Shown piece by piece: positions 60,381-64,000 of a stretch of 64,000 nucleotides of DNA (the stretch's first letter is position 1; each line of letters starts with the position of its first letter). This DNA is from Polytrichum commune (Eukaryota > Streptophyta > Polytrichopsida > Polytrichales > Polytrichaceae). Location: contig OX485803.1 of assembly GCA_950295325.1 (NCBI GenBank), forward strand, positions 9,610,001-9,674,000, written 5' to 3'. The translations under genes were made by a program, and so were the position numbers. The notes beneath the pieces are model-generated. The model worked only from the letters and a program-made list of their open reading frames with translations, was not told the origin of the DNA and did not search any database.

Positions 60381-62682
60381 TTAATTAGTGGACAAAAACT
60401 TCTGGGCAAAGAGGCGCTTTGTTATCCAGAGCACTATTAGGTCACCATTGAACTTTTTCTCATCAATGAGAAAAGGCTCGATGGTACTTGGTGGAGATCC
60501 ATGCGATGTGAGTGAGAATCCTCTTGACCCTGCTCCAGCCATAACCCCATATTAAGCTCTCAAACTAGAAACTGGAAGTAATTTACTTGCCTAAATGACA
60601 GCTCAATATCAATAGACCAAGATCAATAGCCCAAAGAAAGCACTCAGTGCATTCTTAAGCATGTGTAAGGGCGTCCTCTTTCTATTCTAGCTCCATGAAT
60701 CAATGTCCTTGTTTACATGCATAAATGCCAAGCATAATTAAGTGGCAAGCTCTAATTGGTCAGCATGTCATTCTCACCTATCTTTAGGCTACCAAGATTC
60801 AACTTGAGACCTTGCCAAAAAGAACCTCACCATGTGTATACTCTCCAAGATACTTATCTAATACACCGCCTGAGAATGTTATGCTTGTAGTCTTGTTAAA
60901 TAAGGGGAGTTGTACACCAATAGTGAACGCATTCCATACCTTCAAGCTCTCCATCAGGAAAGAACGCCCAGAAATTGTATTGCGTTCCATTCCTCACATA
61001 GCCGCCTTCTAGCTGCATAATGCCAGCAATTCAGATACTTTTGAGTTAACAACTCTGAACAACATTATAACTCGTATTTACAACAAGAATCACGTTTTTC
61101 AAACCACCTTTTCTTTGGAAAAGCCCAACAATGTTATTGGGATGCAAGGCCATTGATGCTATTTACAAGGACGTGCACAACTGGTCTACAATAAATTCAC
61201 ATAACTAGGCCCAAGGAGCAATTAGATATCCCTTGTCACAACAGTACACCCCTCCAACAAAATGATGTGATGCATTAATTGCAAAGCATGCCTTCAACTG
61301 CTTGAGACTCGGAGGCCCTTTTCTCTCGTACAGTCAACGTCTAAGGTGATGCTGCCGAGATCAGCAATGGAGAGCTAGCTAATGGATGCGAGGAGCCCTC
61401 CCACAGGCTGTAGGGGGTGCCCAGCGTATTAAACCACAGTAACAGTGAAGTAGGTTCTTGGGTGCCTACTACAACCAATGGCAGGGTGACATATGCCCAA
61501 TATGAGTGTTAATGTGCCTCCTCGTATCCAATCAGGAATCAACACATCAGCAAAACGGCTTAGCCTGACCACTGCATTCCTCCAACCCAACCACTTTTAT
61601 GGGTTCGACTGTGACCATCTCTTAAACATGTATATATTTAGGCATATGCAAGAAGACCTCTTGAAGCTTCTGGCATTCTGCATGTGTACCTGGTTGTCGG
61701 CAAATACAAGGTCCACGTCTGATACACCTTCTTTCTTGAAAAAAGTTGTCAGCTGAGGAATCACATCCTCCACCATAGTTTCTAATAGAGGCTTGGCAAC
61801 AGCCTTTGCTGCCTTCTTCCCCCCTGCTGCAGCAGCTTTTGGCTTTGGGGGACTCGCTGCAACACTAGGGTTTGCCTCAGCAGCATCACTCGGTACTGCC
61901 TTCTTACTTGCTGCAACTTTCGGCTTTGGGCTCGTTGCAGCATCAGTTGATCCTTCTGAAGTTGTTGACTTTACGCTGTCTTCAGCTGCATTCATATCCC
62001 CTTCCAAGAGCAACCTTAGCAGGAACTTGAGAAATTGCTCTCTCTATTGCAAACAATTCGAATCTATCTCAGAATTTATGACACAATCCTGTATGGGTGA
62101 GGAATACATCTACCATAGATTCAAGGCAAAACCTCAACATATGAATTCATACAAGTTGGTTATGGCAAGGATGTCACCCTGATATTATGATTACCTCTGT
62201 TTCAAAGCTGACACACGTAAATGGTGTGTGATTGTTTCTTTTGCAAGCTTTCGTTACGGTTATTGTTTCTTGTCTTTATGTCATTGTTGTTAACTAACCT
62301 GTTACAGTGATCTCGTTGTTAAAACCTCCATTATTGTCAGGAACAGATGGGCAATCAGGTGAGTGCTGCCATACTCCATCAACAATAAATTTGTACTTGT
62401 ACGTTCCAGGGGCGAGCTTCTGCCATTGCAACTCAGGCTTGTAACTGGAATTGCAATCAGCAACATTCAAAGAGCAAGGAAACAAGCCACAATGAACGAG
62501 TTCCACCACCCAGGAAGAAGTGCATAGATGAACACACATACCTGCTTGACCACAAACCAACCCTCGGGTCCTTTCATTAGTTGCAACTGGCTTTCCCAGT
62601 TCAGAAAATCACCCGAAAGTAGAACCTCAGACCCTGGTCCCTTCCAAATAAACTCCACCTCCTGTACCACCACTGCCCCCAT
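60381..62682 (-). CDS. CBM48 (starch/glycogen-binding) protein, plastid type, 5' part incomplete
   Basis: Exons supported on the minus strand: about 62,682-62,542; 62,419-62,299; about 62,05x-61,690; 61,012-60,940; 60,529-60,381 (TAA). The first two join as EGWFVVKQ/KLAPGTYKYKFIVDGVW, a canonical CBM48 with preceding FIWKGPGSEVLLSGDFLNWE and following DNNGGFNNEI. The third has an Ala/Lys/Pro-rich linker (about 61,800-61,960) and EDVIPQLTTFFKKEGVSDVD. The last two give NFWAFFPDGELEG/SRGFSLTSHG and IEPFLIDEKK in phase. The start of the third exon is uncertain: one acceptor choice keeps phase, but an alternative frame there also looks coding. The layout resembles plant proteins annotated as AMP-activated-kinase-related with a CBM48, thought to act on plastid starch; no kinase domain is present. 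The N-terminus lies upstream in or beyond the tandem array. Confidence 0.72.
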
Positions 62683-62739
62683 CCAATCACGCTTCCATCA
62701 TCTTATGGCTACAGCGACCACGTTTATGACACCTTGACT

Positions 62740-63860
62740 CTTGTCGGTTAGTGAGACGTTCATTCGCTTCCATTGCAATGTACAACATACATTATCATCT
62801 CTTTCCAACCTCGTGTGCTCACGTTCCTTCCTTTTCGAAATGTCCTTTCCTCCCAAGGGGTACAGGTTAATCTTCGTTTACACTTTTCAAAATCTCTGAC
62901 AACATTGAGTACAAGACGAAAACACTATCCTGACTGACAGTTCTCCATTAAATCTTGTCCATCATGTACTCTGTCAACTTAACCTCGCGGGCAGCATCCT
63001 GCCGCTTAAAATCCCTTTAGTATTGTGAAAATGCAGTCACATAAAGTCTACCTCGAGCTTCTTCCACTGGATTCTTTATTTCTTCCATTATTCGCAGCTA
63101 ATGTTTTGCATGCAGTTCACAAATATGCTGACGAATACCCATTGCAACATACACACACATCTGTTCCCAAGCAAACACGTGCTTTCATTCCTTCCTTTTC
63201 AATACTTCCCTCTCTCCCAAGAACTACAGGTTATTCTTCAATTAAGGTTTTCAAAGTCTGACAACCTCGAATACGAGACAAAAACAATCCTGACTAGCAA
63301 TATCCTTTGAATCCTGCCCATTCTGTACTCTGTCAACTTAACCTCTCAAACAATATCCTGCCGCTTAAACCCCCTATGGTATTGTGAACATGCAGATTAC
63401 ATAAGAGTCTACCTCCAGGTGCTGCTTCCACTAGATTCTTTATTTCTTCCATTGTTTGCAGATAATGCTTCTGCATGAAATTCAAAAATGTGGTGCCAAA
63501 TACCCATTGCAATATACAGTAACATCTATCCCCAACCTCGTGTGCTTTCAATCCTTCACTTTTCGATATGACCCTCTCTCCCAAGCAGTACAGGTTAGAA
63601 TTCAACTTCGCTTTTCAAAATCTCTGAAAACATCGACTACGAGGCGAACCACAGTCCTGACTGACAATTCTGCATTAACTTTCATCTGTCAATTTAACCT
63701 CGCAGGCAGCACCCTATCGATTAGACTCCCCATGGTATTGTTAAAATGCAGGTCACATAACTCTGCCTCCAGCTGCTGCCTCCACTGGAATCCTTATTTC
63801 ATCCATTCTATGCAGAAAATGCTCATGCGTGAAATTCACATACATGCTTAGCTAAATTGT
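62740..63860. repeat. Tandem array, unit about 360 bp, three copies, with an exon-like core
   Basis: Head-to-tail copies are marked by TTTATTTCTTCCATT-type blocks at about 63,075, 63,440 and 63,795 (spacing about 364 and 354 bp). 'ctgtcaacttaacctc' and 'atcctgccgcttaaa' blocks lie in the same order between them, and a partial first copy starts near 62,767. On the minus strand each copy encodes a short conserved peptide (MEEIKNLVEAAPGG in the second) ending in GGAG/GTAG-like donor sequence, which suggests a duplicated small exon of the CBM48 gene. Confidence 0.75.
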
Positions 63861-64000
63861 CACAACTCAACCACAGTGCAAACCAATTGCAGAGGCAAAT
63901 AGAGAGAAGAACAGCATACAAGTTGATGTGCCAGCTTCTTGACTGGCATTGGCAATCAACCGCTGCCAGGTCGAACTTCGCACGTTGGAGACAAGCGGTG

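Overview
The window looks like a piece of a land-plant nuclear genome. Evidence: a plastid ferredoxin-sulfite reductase gene with eight GT-AG exons, a plant-type CBM48 (starch/glycogen-binding) gene, a Stowaway-like MITE, CCCTAAA telomere-type repeats, low GC outside exons, and introns of several kb filled with repeats. The long introns and the kinds of transposons suggest a seed-free plant (fern, lycophyte or bryophyte), but I cannot fix the lineage from the sequence alone.

Host genes. (1) A minus-strand gene at 7.7-18.5 kb (5' end not certain) encodes an unrecognised Cys-rich, Ser-Pro-Lys-rich protein; I assembled five exons whose splice phases all agree. (2) Ferredoxin-sulfite reductase lies at 21.05-25.02 kb on the minus strand, looks intact (704 codons plus stop), and ends in an extension resembling a ribbon-helix-helix DNA-binding fold. 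(3) A minus-strand CBM48 gene lies at 60.4-62.7 kb; its 5' part runs into a 360-bp tandem array. Smaller uncertain exons lie at 0.4-1.8 kb. Much of the rest is AT-rich intergenic or intronic DNA with dispersed repeats.

Mobile block, 29.7-56.2 kb. This is a nest. A degraded DNA transposon of unassigned family (about 30.76-56.16 kb) encodes a zinc-finger, RNase H-like transposase that is now in three pieces. Its reading frame was first split by an LTR-type element (34,889-38,038, 5-bp target duplication). It was then split by a 15.2-kb Mutator-like element (38,778-53,944) with inverted termini of about 55 bp and an exact 10-bp target duplication. The host transposase frame resumes in phase across both target duplications, which fixes both insertion sites to the base.

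The 15.2-kb element is the most interesting part of the window. On the minus strand it carries an intact-looking four-exon transposase (1,112 aa; Cys/His finger, MULE-like core, SWIM finger). Divergently, on the plus strand, it carries two cargo genes: a protein-kinase-like gene, and a multi-exon gene ending in a beta-class amino-methyltransferase (DIPYG motif IV, then motif X, then DLSVGTG motif I), the architecture of bacterial N4-cytosine/N6-adenine DNA methyltransferases. The cargo leader holds seven near-perfect GTGCGC-NN-GCGCAC palindromes, mostly about 104 bp apart. The kinase gene has an in-frame stop and two frame changes; the methyltransferase gene has one in-frame stop. I read this as a giant MULE that captured a DNA-modification and signalling module, with the transposase in better condition than the cargo.
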